Shown piece by piece: positions 25,479 to 34,326 of a DNA stretch of 64,000 nucleotides (within the stretch, counting starts at the first letter, position 1; each line of letters begins with the position of its first letter). The stretch comes from Pseudomonas sp. PDM14. GTDB lineage: Bacteria; Pseudomonadota; Gammaproteobacteria; Pseudomonadales; Pseudomonadaceae. The notes under the pieces are model-generated. The model saw only the letters and a list, made by a program, of their open reading frames with translations. It had not been told where the DNA came from and made no database searches. The DNA is taken from positions 186,001 to 250,000 of the forward strand of contig NZ_JACVAQ010000001.1 of the NCBI RefSeq assembly GCF_014851905.1. The letters run 5' to 3'. The translations under genes were made by a program, and so were the position numbers.

Positions 25479-27679
25479 ACGCGCCATTCTCATCGCCCAT
25501 GGGCCGCCCGCTCGACCGGGTCGACGGCCCGCTAAAAGTCACCGGCCAGGCACGCTACGCCGGCGAATACCCACAGACCGACCTGCTGCACGGCAGCGTG
25601 GTGTCCAGCACCATCGCCCGCGGGCGCATCCTCGCCATCGACGCTTCAGCCGCCCTGGCCCTGCCCGGCGTGGAACTGGTGCTGAGTCACGAGAACCGGC
25701 CGCCGGTGGCGGCCGACGATGACAGCTACGAAGACGAAGACTCGGCCGACGGCTCGGCCTTCCGCCCGCTGTTCAACGAGCGCATTCTCTACAGCGGCCA
25801 GCCGGTGGCGCTGGTGGTGGCCGATAACCTGGAACTGGCACGCCACGCCGCATCGCTGGTGCGCGTGGACTACCAGAGCGAGCCGCACTGCACCGACCTG
25901 CACGCGCAGCTCGACACCGGCCATCCGGCCCCGGCCGAACTGCCCAAGCCACGCGGCGATGCAGTCGCGGCGATTGCCGGCGCCGCCGTGCAGATCGAGG
26001 CGCAGTACGAGACCCCGGCCGAGCACCACAACCCGATGGAGCCGCACGCCTCCACGGTGTTCTACCAGGATGGCGACCGCCTGATCATCCATGACAAGAC
26101 TCAGGGCCCGCAGAACAGCCAGCAGTACGTACAGCACGTGTTCAAACTGCAGGCAGAACAGGTGCGCATCCTCGCCTCCTTCGTCGGTGGCGCCTTCGGT
26201 TCCGGTCTGCGCCCGCAGTACCAGTTGCCGCTGGCGGTGATGGCCGCACTGAAGCTCAAGCGCTCGGTGCGCGTAACCCTGACGCGCCAGCAGATGTTCA
26301 CCTTTGGCTACCGCCCACGCATGGTCCAGCGCCTGCGCCTGGGCGCCTCGACGGACGGCCGTCTCGCCGGCATCAGCCATGAGGTAATCGGCCAGACCTC
26401 GCGCTTCGAAGACTTCACCGAACACGTCGCCGAGTGGTCCGGCATGCTCTACCACTGCGACAACGTCAGCATGGGCTACAAGATGGTGCCGCTGGACGTC
26501 TATACGCCGCTGGACATGCGCGCGCCCGGCGCCGCCGAAGGGGTATTCGCCCTCGAGTGCGCAATGGACGAACTGGCCGCCGCGGCCGATATCGATCCCG
26601 TGCAGCTGCGCCTGAACAACTACAGCGAGCGCAACCAGAACGAAGACAAGCCCTACTCCAGCAAGGAGCTGCGCGCCTGCTACGGGCAAGGCGCCGACGC
26701 CTTCGGCTGGAGCCAGCGTTCGTCCGCCCCGCGCAGCATGCGCGACGGTCGCCAGTTGATCGGCTGGGGCATGGCCGGCGGCGTCTGGGAAGCCATGCAG
26801 ATGCCGGCCAGCGCCAAAGCCAGTTACGGCGCCGACGGTCGCCTGGTGGTCAGCAGCGCCACCTGCGACATCGGCACCGGCACCTACACGGCGATGACCC
26901 AGATCGCCGCCGATGCCTTCGGCATCGATGCGCAGCTGGTCGAGTTCAAGCTTGGCGACTCCAGCCTGCCCAAGGCGCCGCTGCAGGGTGGCTCGTTCAC
27001 CGTGTCGTCGGTGGGCACCGCGGTGCAGCAGGCCTGCGCCGCGTTGAAGGGCAAATTTCTGGAACTGGCGCGGCAGCTGCCGACCTCACCCTTCGCCAAT
27101 GCCAAGCTGGAAGACGTGCACATCGCCGACGGCCAGCTGCATTGCAGTAGCGGCAGCCTGGCGCTGGCCGATATCGTCGCCGTGCATGGGCCGCTGGAAG
27201 TACAGGTCGATGCCGAACCGGACAAGCAGCGCGAGCAATACGCCACCGCCACCCACTCGGCGGTGTTCGTCGAGGTGCAGGTCGACGAGGCACTCGGCAG
27301 CATCCGCGTCACCCGCGTGGTCAGCGCCATCGCCGCCGGCCGCGTGGTCAACCCGAAGACCGCCCGCAGCCAGATCCTTGGCGGCGTGGTCTGGGGCATC
27401 AGCATGGCGCTGCACGAGGAAAGCCTGATCGACAATCATCTGGGCCGCTACATGAATCACAACCTCGGCGAATACCACATCGCGGTGAATGCCGACATTC
27501 CGGACATCGAGGTGATCTTCGTCGAGGAGCACGATGAGGTGGTCAACGCCCTCGGCTCCAAGGGCGTCGGCGAGATCGGCATCGTCGGCGTTGCCGCGGC
27601 GGTAGCCAATGCGATCTACCACGCCACCGGCAAGCGCGTGCGAGACCTGCCCATTACCCTCGACAAGCTGCTGCAGTGA
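25475..27679 (+). CDS. Aldehyde oxidoreductase molybdopterin subunit (PaoC-like)
   Basis: Large catalytic subunit, 734 residues (E. coli PaoC has 732), converting aldehydes to carboxylic acids at a molybdenum-MCD centre. The N-terminal domain carries GRPLDRVDGPLKVTGQARYA. Molybdopterin-contact motifs include VGGAFGSGLRPQYQLP and the RAPGAAEGVFALE loop. QGGSFTVSSVGTAVQQA and the catalytic Glu in GVGEIGIVGVAAA near the C-terminus complete the site. It overlaps the FAD-subunit gene by ATGA. With a quinoprotein ADH upstream in the window, it may be a second route for aldehyde removal, but the substrate is not readable from sequence. Confidence 0.93.
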   Translation: MNAPFSSPMGRPLDRVDGPLKVTGQARYAGEYPQTDLLHGSVVSSTIARGRILAIDASAALALPGVELVLSHENRPPVAADDDSYEDEDSADGSAFRPLFNERILYSGQPVALVVADNLELARHAASLVRVDYQSEPHCTDLHAQLDTGHPAPAELPKPRGDAVAAIAGAAVQIEAQYETPAEHHNPMEPHASTVFYQDGDRLIIHDKTQGPQNSQQYVQHVFKLQAEQVRILASFVGGAFGSGLRPQYQLPLAVMAALKLKRSVRVTLTRQQMFTFGYRPRMVQRLRLGASTDGRLAGISHEVIGQTSRFEDFTEHVAEWSGMLYHCDNVSMGYKMVPLDVYTPLDMRAPGAAEGVFALECAMDELAAAADIDPVQLRLNNYSERNQNEDKPYSSKELRACYGQGADAFGWSQRSSAPRSMRDGRQLIGWGMAGGVWEAMQMPASAKASYGADGRLVVSSATCDIGTGTYTAMTQIAADAFGIDAQLVEFKLGDSSLPKAPLQGGSFTVSSVGTAVQQACAALKGKFLELARQLPTSPFANAKLEDVHIADGQLHCSSGSLALADIVAVHGPLEVQVDAEPDKQREQYATATHSAVFVEVQVDEALGSIRVTRVVSAIAAGRVVNPKTARSQILGGVVWGISMALHEESLIDNHLGRYMNHNLGEYHIAVNADIPDIEVIFVEEHDEVVNALGSKGVGEIGIVGVAAAVANAIYHATGKRVRDLPITLDKLLQ

Positions 27680-27764
27680 GCGGAGACCTGGTTGCCAGAC
27701 GCCGCGCATAAGGGAAAAATGCCGGCCCGAGCAATGACCGGGCAACCGGCAACGAGAGTGAGCG

Positions 27765-28103
27765 ATGAGCGAAGAACTGCACGTGGAAGACCTGCACCTG
27801 GGCGATGGCAAGGCAGTGGTCAAGGGCGCCCTGATCACCACCCAGTACCGCGGCACTCTCGAGGACGGCACGGAGTTCGACTCGTCTTACTCGCGCGGCA
27901 AACCCTTCCAGTGCGTGATCGGCAGCGGCCGCGTGATCAAGGGTTGGGACCAGGGCCTGATGGGCATGCGCGTCGGCGGCACACGCAAGCTGTTCGTGCC
28001 GGCGCACCTGGGCTACGGCGAGCGCAGCATGGCGGCCATCCCGCCCAATTCCAACCTGCTGTTCGAGATCGAGCTGCTGGAAGTGCTGACCCGCGACGAC
28101 TGA
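27765..28103 (+). CDS. FKBP-type peptidyl-prolyl isomerase
   Basis: 112-residue single-domain FKBP catalysing cis-trans isomerisation at Xaa-Pro bonds. The motifs TQYRGTLEDGTEFDSSY, GSGRVIKGWDQGLMGM, and LGYGERSMAAIPPNSNLLFEIELL include the conserved Tyr, Asp, Trp and Ile of the FK506 pocket. There is no signal peptide, so it is cytoplasmic. The ATG at 27765 follows GAGAGTGAG. It stands 85 bp after the molybdoenzyme operon and may be read from it or from its own promoter. Confidence 0.92.
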   Translation: MSEELHVEDLHLGDGKAVVKGALITTQYRGTLEDGTEFDSSYSRGKPFQCVIGSGRVIKGWDQGLMGMRVGGTRKLFVPAHLGYGERSMAAIPPNSNLLFEIELLEVLTRDD

Positions 28104-28125
28104 GCCGTCAGCCCACGCGCGCGCC

Positions 28126-30237
28126 CTAGCCGTTGAGCACCATGCGCACCATAGCGGTCAGCGCATCGGGGCTATAGGGCTTGCTCAGGAGGTGGGTGTC
28201 GGCGTCCAGCTCGTTGTCCCGCGAGATGATGTCGCGGGTGTGCCCAGAGGTGAACAGCACCGGAATCGGCGGCTTCTGCTGCCGCGCCCAGATGGCCAGG
28301 TCGATGCTCTTCACCTGGCCCGGCATGACCACGTCGGTGAACACCAGATCGACCTGCGCCCCGCTCTGCAAAATCTCCAGCGCCGCATCACCGTTGCCGG
28401 CCACCAGCACCGCGTAGCCCAGCTGCTGCAGCAACTCGACCGTGGTGCTGCGCACCGCCTCGTCATCCTCTACCACCAGAATGCTTTCGCGGCCGCCCAC
28501 CTGCAGGTCGACGCTCTCGCCCTCTTCGTCCTGGGCCAGCTCCTGGCTGCGCGGGAAGTACATCAGCACCGTGGTGCCGCGGCCTTCCTCGCTGCTCATC
28601 TCGATATGCCCGCCACTCTGCTTGACGAAGCCGAACACCATGCTCAGGCCCAACCCGGTGCCCTGGCCATTCGGCTTGGTGGTGAAGAAGGGCTCGAAGG
28701 CGCGCTGCAGGATTTCTGTCGACATGCCCGCGCCGCTGTCTGAGACACCCAGGCGCACGTAATCGCCGGGGGCGATGTCCTTGCCCACGCACTGCGGCGC
28801 GTTGAGGATCACATTCTCGCCGTTGAAGACGATGGTGCCCTCGCCCTGCATGGCGTCGCGGGCGTTGATCGCCAGGTTGAGCAAGGCGTTTTCCAACTGG
28901 TTGCGGTCGACGTGGATGCACCACGGCGCGCTCGGCAACTGCACTTCCATCTGGATGGTTTCACCGAGGGCGCGCTGCAGCAGCTCGCCCAACCCTTCGT
29001 AGATGCGCCGCGGGTTGTACGCTGCCGGTGACAGCGGCTGGCGGCGGGCGAAGGCCAGCAACTGCGCGGACAGCTTGGCACCACGTTCCACCGCGCCTAG
29101 CGCTGCGTTCACATGGCGCTGCACGTTGGGGTTGTCGCGCTCCTTGCGCGCCAGCAACTGCAGGTTGCCGGAAATCACCTGCAGCACGTTGTTGAAGTCG
29201 TGGGCGACGCCACCGGTGAGCCCGCCGATGGCTTCGAGCTTCTGCGACTGGCGCAGGCGCTCCTCGGTCGCCGAGCGTGCCTGCACTTCCTCGCTGACCC
29301 GCTGTTCGAGGTTGCGGGTCAGCTGCAGCAGCGCCTCTTCGGCGATCTTGCGTTCGTGGATGTCGATCAGCACCCCGGGAAAGCGCAGCGCCCGGCCCTG
29401 CTCGTCCAGCTCGCAGCGGCCGCTGGCGAGAATCCACAGGTAGCTGCCATCGGGGCGGCGAATGCGGTACTCGGCGTTGTACGGGCCGCCGTTTTCCACG
29501 GTGTACTGGATCGCCGCGGTGACGCGCTCGACGTCGTCGGGGTGGATGATTACTGTGGCCGCCTCGATCGGCAGGCCTTGCTGGCAACGCTCGACCGGCA
29601 GCGAGAAGGTGCGGGCGAAACGCTCGTCACCCGTGACCTCGTTGGCGCCGACATCCCAGACATAGCAGCCGAGCAGCGCGCCGGTGTTCAGGGCCAGTTG
29701 CAAACGCTCGTTGGTGCCGCGGTAGGCATCCTCCGCATCGTGACGCAGGCGCTCGGCGTTGATCCGGTCGGTGATTTCCACCACCACCGCCATCACCCCG
29801 GCCGGCTCGCCATCGTCGCCGGGGACCGGGCTGTAGTAGAGGTCCAGCCAGACTTCCTCGGGCACGCCGTGGCGCAGCAGTTCGAGGGATTTGTCGCGGT
29901 AGGTCAGCGTGCCACCCGCCAGGCAGGTGTCGACGATGTTGCGGTTGAAATCGGCGACCTCCGGCCAGCCCAGTTCCACCTGCGTGCCGAGCAGATAGGG
30001 GTGGCGGCCGCCGGCGAAGACCGAGTAGGCGTCGTTGTAGATCATGTAGCCAGCGCGGCCCCAGAGCATCACCAGCGGCACCGGTGAGGCCAGCAGAAAC
30101 TGCACCGCCGAACGCAGGCTCGGCGTCCACTCCGCGATCGGGCCCAGGTCGGTCTTCGACCAGTCGAACGCCAGAATGCGCGCGGCCATTTCGCCGCTCC
30201 AGCCTTGGCAGCCGTGGCTGTCAGATAGAAATTGCAT
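28126..30237 (-). CDS. Cytoplasmic PAS-PAS hybrid sensor histidine kinase
   Basis: 703-residue hybrid kinase without membrane segments. Two PAS-like sensor domains (about 20-155 and 175-300; the second with EYRIRRPDGSYLWILASGR) precede a coiled coil. A HisKA-type domain follows with the phospho-acceptor His346 in GGVAHDFNNVLQ, then an ATPase domain (NLAINARDAM, DSGAGMS, GTGLGLSMV) and a C-terminal receiver with the acceptor Asp in VFTDVVMPG. The ATG at 30237 follows GAGGA. The FKBP gene converges from the other side with only 22 bp between stops. No dedicated regulator lies next to it. The signal and target are unknown. Confidence 0.9.
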   Translation of the reverse strand: MQFLSDSHGCQGWSGEMAARILAFDWSKTDLGPIAEWTPSLRSAVQFLLASPVPLVMLWGRAGYMIYNDAYSVFAGGRHPYLLGTQVELGWPEVADFNRNIVDTCLAGGTLTYRDKSLELLRHGVPEEVWLDLYYSPVPGDDGEPAGVMAVVVEITDRINAERLRHDAEDAYRGTNERLQLALNTGALLGCYVWDVGANEVTGDERFARTFSLPVERCQQGLPIEAATVIIHPDDVERVTAAIQYTVENGGPYNAEYRIRRPDGSYLWILASGRCELDEQGRALRFPGVLIDIHERKIAEEALLQLTRNLEQRVSEEVQARSATEERLRQSQKLEAIGGLTGGVAHDFNNVLQVISGNLQLLARKERDNPNVQRHVNAALGAVERGAKLSAQLLAFARRQPLSPAAYNPRRIYEGLGELLQRALGETIQMEVQLPSAPWCIHVDRNQLENALLNLAINARDAMQGEGTIVFNGENVILNAPQCVGKDIAPGDYVRLGVSDSGAGMSTEILQRAFEPFFTTKPNGQGTGLGLSMVFGFVKQSGGHIEMSSEEGRGTTVLMYFPRSQELAQDEEGESVDLQVGGRESILVVEDDEAVRSTTVELLQQLGYAVLVAGNGDAALEILQSGAQVDLVFTDVVMPGQVKSIDLAIWARQQKPPIPVLFTSGHTRDIISRDNELDADTHLLSKPYSPDALTAMVRMVLNG

Positions 30238-30426
30238 CGACGTCCTCAGTAGGAATTGCACCGGCAGCCGCGTGCCCAACCGGCAGCGCATGCTGCCCAT
30301 GGCGCGGGGCCTGGCGACCTTCCAATCGTATAGCGCATCGGACGGATCGCTGGCAACGCGGCGCCTGGCGAATCCGTTCGACCGCAGCCACGGCGGCTTG
30401 CTCCCGCTTATTTCTGCACACCGACA

Positions 30427-31710
30427 ATGGCCCGCCAGCCGGCTCCATTGCGCCGGCGGTTTTGCTATGGTGCTTGCCCCAGCCGCCCCGCCACAGGTGA
30501 TGCCATCGACCCTGCCGCCACCCCTGACCGCTCCGCCTGGTCGATCTTTCTGATCTTCCTGCGCCTGGGCCTGACCAGCTTCGGCGGGCCGATCGCGCAC
30601 CTGGGGTATTTCCGCCAGGAGTTCGTCAGCCGTCGGCGCTGGCTGAGCGAGCAGAGTTACGCTGACCTGGTCGCTCTCTGCCAGTTCCTGCCCGGCCCCG
30701 GCAGCAGCCAGGTCGGCATGGCCCTGGGCCTGTCGCGCTGCGGCTACCTCGGCGCGCTGGCGGCCTGGGCCGGCTTCACCCTGCCCACCGCCGTGGTGCT
30801 GATCCTCTTCGCCCTGGGCATCTCGCGCTACGGCGACCTGTTGCCCGCCGGCGTGCTGCACGGCCTGCAGGTGGTCGCCGTGGCAGTGGTCGCCCAGGCG
30901 CTGTGGGGCATGGCGCGCACCCTCTGCCGTGGCGCATTGCGCCTGCTCCTAATGGTGCTGACGGCCATGCTCGTGCTGCTGATCCCCACGGCGCTCGGGC
31001 AGATCGGCGCGATCCTGCTCGCCGGCCTGGTCGGCCTGCTGCTGATCAAACCCGCGCACCTGCCGGCCCACGAGCCATTGTGGCCGGCGATCCGAGCCCG
31101 CGCCGGGCTGTGCTGGCTGGGCCTGTTCGTCGCCCTGTTGATCGCCCTGCCGCTGCTGCGCAGCCTCTACCCCAGCCAGGGCCTGGCCATGCTCGACATC
31201 TTCTATCGCAGCAGTGCCCTGGTGTTCGGCGGCGGCCATGTGATGCTGCCGCTGCTGCAGGCCGAACTGGTGCCAGCCGGCTGGATCAGTGACGAGGTAT
31301 TCCTCGCCGGCTACGGCGCCACCCAGGCCATGCCCGGGCCGCTGTTCGCCTTCGCTGCCTTTATCGGCGCCTCGTTGAATGGCCCGCCGAATGGCTGGCT
31401 CGGAGGCCTGCTCGGCCTGGTGGCGATTTTCCTGCCTTCGATGCTGCTGGTGTTCGCCGCCCTGCCGTTCTGGGAACGCCTGCGCCGCAGCCAACGCAGC
31501 CAGGCAGCGCTGGCCGGAATCAACGCCGCGGTGGTCGGCCTGCTACTGGCGGCCCTCTACGACCCGCTGTGGACCAGCGCCATTCGCGGCCCGCAGGACA
31601 TCGCCCTGGCCCTGCTGGCGCTGGTCGCGCTGATGTTCCTGCGCGTGCCGCCGTGGCTGGTGGTGCTGGCCAGCGGCGTGCTGGGCGGCGTCAGCAGCGC
31701 GCTGTTCTGA
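30427..31710 (+). CDS. chrA: Chromate transporter ChrA
   Basis: CHR-family inner-membrane transporter exporting chromate, 427 residues from the first ATG. Both homologous halves are visible: LRLGLTSFGGPIAHLGYFRQ near the N-terminus and ALVFGGGHVMLPLLQAELV in the second half, with LPGPGSSQVGMALG and ATQAMPGPLFAFAA. About ten membrane helices are expected. The first ATG (30427) lacks a ribosome binding site and gives 38 non-conserved, Arg-rich residues. AGGTGA at 30495-30500 followed by TGCC and an in-frame ATC at 30505 would give the usual ChrA N-terminus but needs a non-standard start. It is divergent from the hybrid kinase. Confidence 0.9.
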   Translation: MARQPAPLRRRFCYGACPSRPATGDAIDPAATPDRSAWSIFLIFLRLGLTSFGGPIAHLGYFRQEFVSRRRWLSEQSYADLVALCQFLPGPGSSQVGMALGLSRCGYLGALAAWAGFTLPTAVVLILFALGISRYGDLLPAGVLHGLQVVAVAVVAQALWGMARTLCRGALRLLLMVLTAMLVLLIPTALGQIGAILLAGLVGLLLIKPAHLPAHEPLWPAIRARAGLCWLGLFVALLIALPLLRSLYPSQGLAMLDIFYRSSALVFGGGHVMLPLLQAELVPAGWISDEVFLAGYGATQAMPGPLFAFAAFIGASLNGPPNGWLGGLLGLVAIFLPSMLLVFAALPFWERLRRSQRSQAALAGINAAVVGLLLAALYDPLWTSAIRGPQDIALALLALVALMFLRVPPWLVVLASGVLGGVSSALF

Positions 31711-31811
31711 GAGCCGGGTGCGCCCATACCCGCGTTGCAATTTTTAGTTGGAATCGCGATAGCGTTCGCCGGTCCGAATCTATACAGAACAAGCCGTAAG
31801 GCGGGTGGTTT

Positions 31812-32036
31812 ATGCAGAAGTTGAATGACGAGGAGCTGCTGGTATGGGACCGCTACGTGTCGGCTGCGCTGATTCTGATCGGTGAGCTGCACGTGTCATC
31901 GGCTACCCAGAACAACGCCATGCAACCGGCGTCCCTGAGCGGTGGCGCCGACCTGGACGAAATAGCCTCGAATGCCGCCGAGCTGGCCGACGCCCTGTTG
32001 CAGCAGCGGCACCGTCGACGCCAGGGCAGCCTCTGA
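31812..32036 (+). CDS. Small protein of unknown function
   Basis: 74 residues starting MQKLNDEELLVWDRYVSAAL. It is probably two helices with a basic C-terminus (QQRHRRRQGSL). No family is recognised and there is no signal peptide. The ATG follows AAGGCGGGTGG. It stands alone between chrA and the convergent kai operon. Codon use matches its neighbours, so it is probably a real gene. Confidence 0.6.
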   Translation: MQKLNDEELLVWDRYVSAALILIGELHVSSATQNNAMQPASLSGGADLDEIASNAAELADALLQQRHRRRQGSL

Positions 32037-32054
32037 GGTTTCACCCGACAGGCA

Positions 32055-33173
32055 CTATTCGGCGGCGCCGGTGCTCTCGATCAGGGTCTGCAGCTGAGCG
32101 ATGGTGAACGGCTTGCGCAGCACCGTGGCGCTGGCACCGACCGCGCGCTCCAGCTGTTCGGTATCGGAAAAGCCGCTGATGAAGATGATCGGCAGCCCCG
32201 CGCACTTGACCCGCGCCCGCTGCGCCACTTCAGCGCCATTGATGGTAGGCATGGCAAAATCGAGCAGCACCAGGTCCGGCTCCAGTGTCTCGATCTGCCG
32301 CAAACCCTGCTCGCCGCCGGATGCTTCGTGGACCTGGTGACCGAGCAGCTCGAGCATGTCGATCACCACGCGGCGCACCTGGTCGTCATCGTCGATCACC
32401 AGAATGCGTTTCTTGCGCAGCCTGGCTTCCGGCGCTGCCACCGGCAGCTCATTGGCGCCTGCACGGCTGTGCGTACAGGGTAGCGTCAGGTACACCTGGG
32501 TGCCCTGGCCGAGCTGCGACTCAATGCGCACCACCCCGCTGGACTGCTCGACGATGCTCTGCACCTGAGCCAGGCCCAGGCCAGTGCCGGCGCCCAGTAC
32601 CTTGGTCGTGTAGAACGGGTTGAACGCCTTGAGGCGCACGTCTTCGGACATGCCGCTGCCGTTGTCGCCGATGCACACCTGCATCTCGCCAGGGCCGCTG
32701 TCGCCGATGCCGGCCGGTTGGTGGCGGGTGGCTATAAGTAGCTCGCCGCCCTCGGTCATGGCATCGCGGGCATTCAGCGCCAGGTTGAGGATGGCCAGCT
32801 CGAGCTGGGTCGAGTCGCTCAGCACCCAGTGCCGGCCAAGCTCCAGTTCCAGGCGGATACGCACGTTGGAGCCCAGGGAGCGCTTGAGCAGATCGGTCAT
32901 TTCACCGATCACCTCGTTGATCACCAGCGGCTTGAGTTCGATCTTCTGCGAGCGGGAAAAGGCCAGCAGCTGCGCAGTGAGCTTGGCGCCACGGTCGGCA
33001 GCCTTCATCCCGGCTTCGGCCCAGGCCGGCACACGCGGCGAGTCGCTGCGATGGATGATCAGGTCCAGGCTGCCCTTGATGCCCTGCAGCAGGTTGTTGA
33101 AGTCGTGGGCCAGGCCACCGGTCAGCTGGCCCAGTGCCTCCATCTTCTGCGCCTGGCTCAGGCGCGCCTCCAT
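32055..33173 (-). CDS. Histidine kinase-receiver part of the kai operon sensor
   Basis: 372 residues. A HisKA domain starts at once (acceptor His in GGLAHDFNNLLQG near residue 23), then an ATPase domain (NLALNARDAM, DNGSGMS, GTGLGLAQV), then a C-terminal receiver (RILVIDDDDQ, acceptor Asp in VLLDFAMPT). Its frame is continuous with the upstream PAS gene: after the PAS stop TAG (33180-33182) come CGT CTG and this ATG, in the same frame. The protein therefore looks like the separated C-terminal part of a PAS-kinase-receiver protein. It could still be made by re-initiation 6 nt after the stop. Without PAS it would lack its sensor. It is the last gene of the kaiC-kaiB-kaiB operon. Confidence 0.85.
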   Translation of the reverse strand: MEARLSQAQKMEALGQLTGGLAHDFNNLLQGIKGSLDLIIHRSDSPRVPAWAEAGMKAADRGAKLTAQLLAFSRSQKIELKPLVINEVIGEMTDLLKRSLGSNVRIRLELELGRHWVLSDSTQLELAILNLALNARDAMTEGGELLIATRHQPAGIGDSGPGEMQVCIGDNGSGMSEDVRLKAFNPFYTTKVLGAGTGLGLAQVQSIVEQSSGVVRIESQLGQGTQVYLTLPCTHSRAGANELPVAAPEARLRKKRILVIDDDDQVRRVVIDMLELLGHQVHEASGGEQGLRQIETLEPDLVLLDFAMPTINGAEVAQRARVKCAGLPIIFISGFSDTEQLERAVGASATVLRKPFTIAQLQTLIESTGAAE

Positions 33174-33179
33174 CAGACG

Positions 33180-33686
33180 CTACTGAGTCAGGTCAGTGAC
33201 GATGCCGCAGATGATCGGGCTGCCGGGGCCCTCTCCATCCAGTGCGCGAAACGACAGGTAGGCGGGGAACACCGAACCGTCCTTGGCCAGCAGATCGAAG
33301 TCGCCGCGCCCGGCCGCGTTGGCACTGGCGCCGAGAAATTCGAGAAAGCGCGGACGCTCGGCAGGCGTGACGAACTCGACGAATTCGCGGCCGACCACCT
33401 GCGCCGACCCATGCTGAAGGATTTCGCACAGACGCTGGTTGCCGTAGAGAATCACCCCCTCGGGCGACATCGACAGCGCGCCTTCCTGCATTTGCTCGAT
33501 CAGCGTGCGGTAGGGCCGGTCGGCGCTTTCCAGGGTGTACAGGCTGACGCCCTCGCCGTTGTCGATGAACAACGCGTCGACACTGCCGGTGCGGATCGCC
33601 TCCAGGGTGTCTTCGGCCTCGCGCAGCTTGCGCGTGAGCTGCTCGATGTACTGCTCGTCCGTCATCCCGGGCACACGTTCGATCAT
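33180..33686 (-). CDS. PAS sensor part of the kai operon kinase, ended by in-frame TAG
   Basis: 168 residues: a coiled-coil start (YIEQLTRKLREAEDTLEAIR), the PAS-like LIEQMQEGALSMSPEGVILY, and a C-terminal GIVTDLTQ before TAG. In intact PAS kinases a DLT-x-x linker like this runs directly into the HisKA helix. Here the next in-frame codons encode RLMEARLSQAQKMEALGQL, exactly such a helix. CAG to TAG is the simplest mutation. The start at 33686 overlaps the kaiB stop as ATGA, like the other junctions. Read through, the fused protein would be 543 residues. Confidence 0.85.
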   Translation of the reverse strand: MIERVPGMTDEQYIEQLTRKLREAEDTLEAIRTGSVDALFIDNGEGVSLYTLESADRPYRTLIEQMQEGALSMSPEGVILYGNQRLCEILQHGSAQVVGREFVEFVTPAERPRFLEFLGASANAAGRGDFDLLAKDGSVFPAYLSFRALDGEGPGSPIICGIVTDLTQ

Positions 33687-34006
33687 GGGTAATCCACCCC
33701 CCCGATACCCAGCGCCGAGCGCAGCTTGTCAAGATCGGAGAGGTCGCCGATCAGCAGGCGAGTCGGCTCCGGCAAGAGTTTGAGCAGGGTCGGCACGGCG
33801 ATGATCTGCGCCTCGCGCGCCGCCCGCGGGTTCTGGTAGATGTCGATGACTTCCAGGCTGTAGCGCTCGCTGAGGTGCGCGTCGCACACCGTGCGCAGGT
33901 TCTGGATGGCGCGTGTCGAGCGCGCGGTATTGCCCGACACGTACAGCCGCAGCACGCAGAACTGCTCGGAGCTCTCGCATCCGGGCAGCTGCGTGGTAGT
34001 GCTCAC
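33683..34006 (-). CDS. kaiB: KaiB-like protein (second)
   Basis: 107-residue thioredoxin-like KaiB family protein: [39 protein letters not shown], then [19 protein letters not shown]. In cyanobacteria KaiB binds KaiC and changes its phosphorylation state. Outside cyanobacteria KaiB-KaiC modules act in stress responses, and KaiA is usually missing, as here. It overlaps both neighbours by 4 bp. It is clearly different from the KaiB encoded just upstream (well under half identical by eye), so the two may have distinct partners. Confidence 0.92.
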   Translation of the reverse strand: MSTTTQLPGCESSEQFCVLRLYVSGNTARSTRAIQNLRTVCDAHLSERYSLEVIDIYQNPRAAREAQIIAVPTLLKLLPEPTRLLIGDLSDLDKLRSALGIGGVDYP

Positions 34007-34326
34007 GTTGCCGACTCTTTGCGGATATCCAGACCGACCAGAACCTTGTCCGTGTTGGACAGGTCGCCGATGATTTTGACCAGCGGTGTGGGCAGGTGGC
34101 GCACCAGGGTCGGCAACGCGAGAATCTGGTCGCCAGCGGCCAGTTGCGGGGTCACACGGAGATCGATGACTTCGATGGTATATGCCCCAGCCAGGTATTC
34201 CTCACAGATGCGCTGCAGGTTGCGCAGCGCGGTAACCGACTTCGGCGTCTGCCCCGCCACATACAGGCGCAGCGCGTAGTGCCCCTCGGGGCCGATTGCA
34301 TCGGGATCGATCGGCTGCGATGTCAT
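34003..34326 (-). CDS. kaiB: KaiB-like protein (first)
   Basis: 107-residue KaiB family protein: [40 protein letters not shown], then [19 protein letters not shown]. The pattern is closer to classical KaiB than the second copy. The start overlaps the kaiC stop as ATGA, and the stop overlaps the next kaiB in the same way. The two KaiB proteins probably act on the single KaiC encoded upstream. Confidence 0.93.
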   Translation of the reverse strand: MTSQPIDPDAIGPEGHYALRLYVAGQTPKSVTALRNLQRICEEYLAGAYTIEVIDLRVTPQLAAGDQILALPTLVRHLPTPLVKIIGDLSNTDKVLVGLDIRKESAT

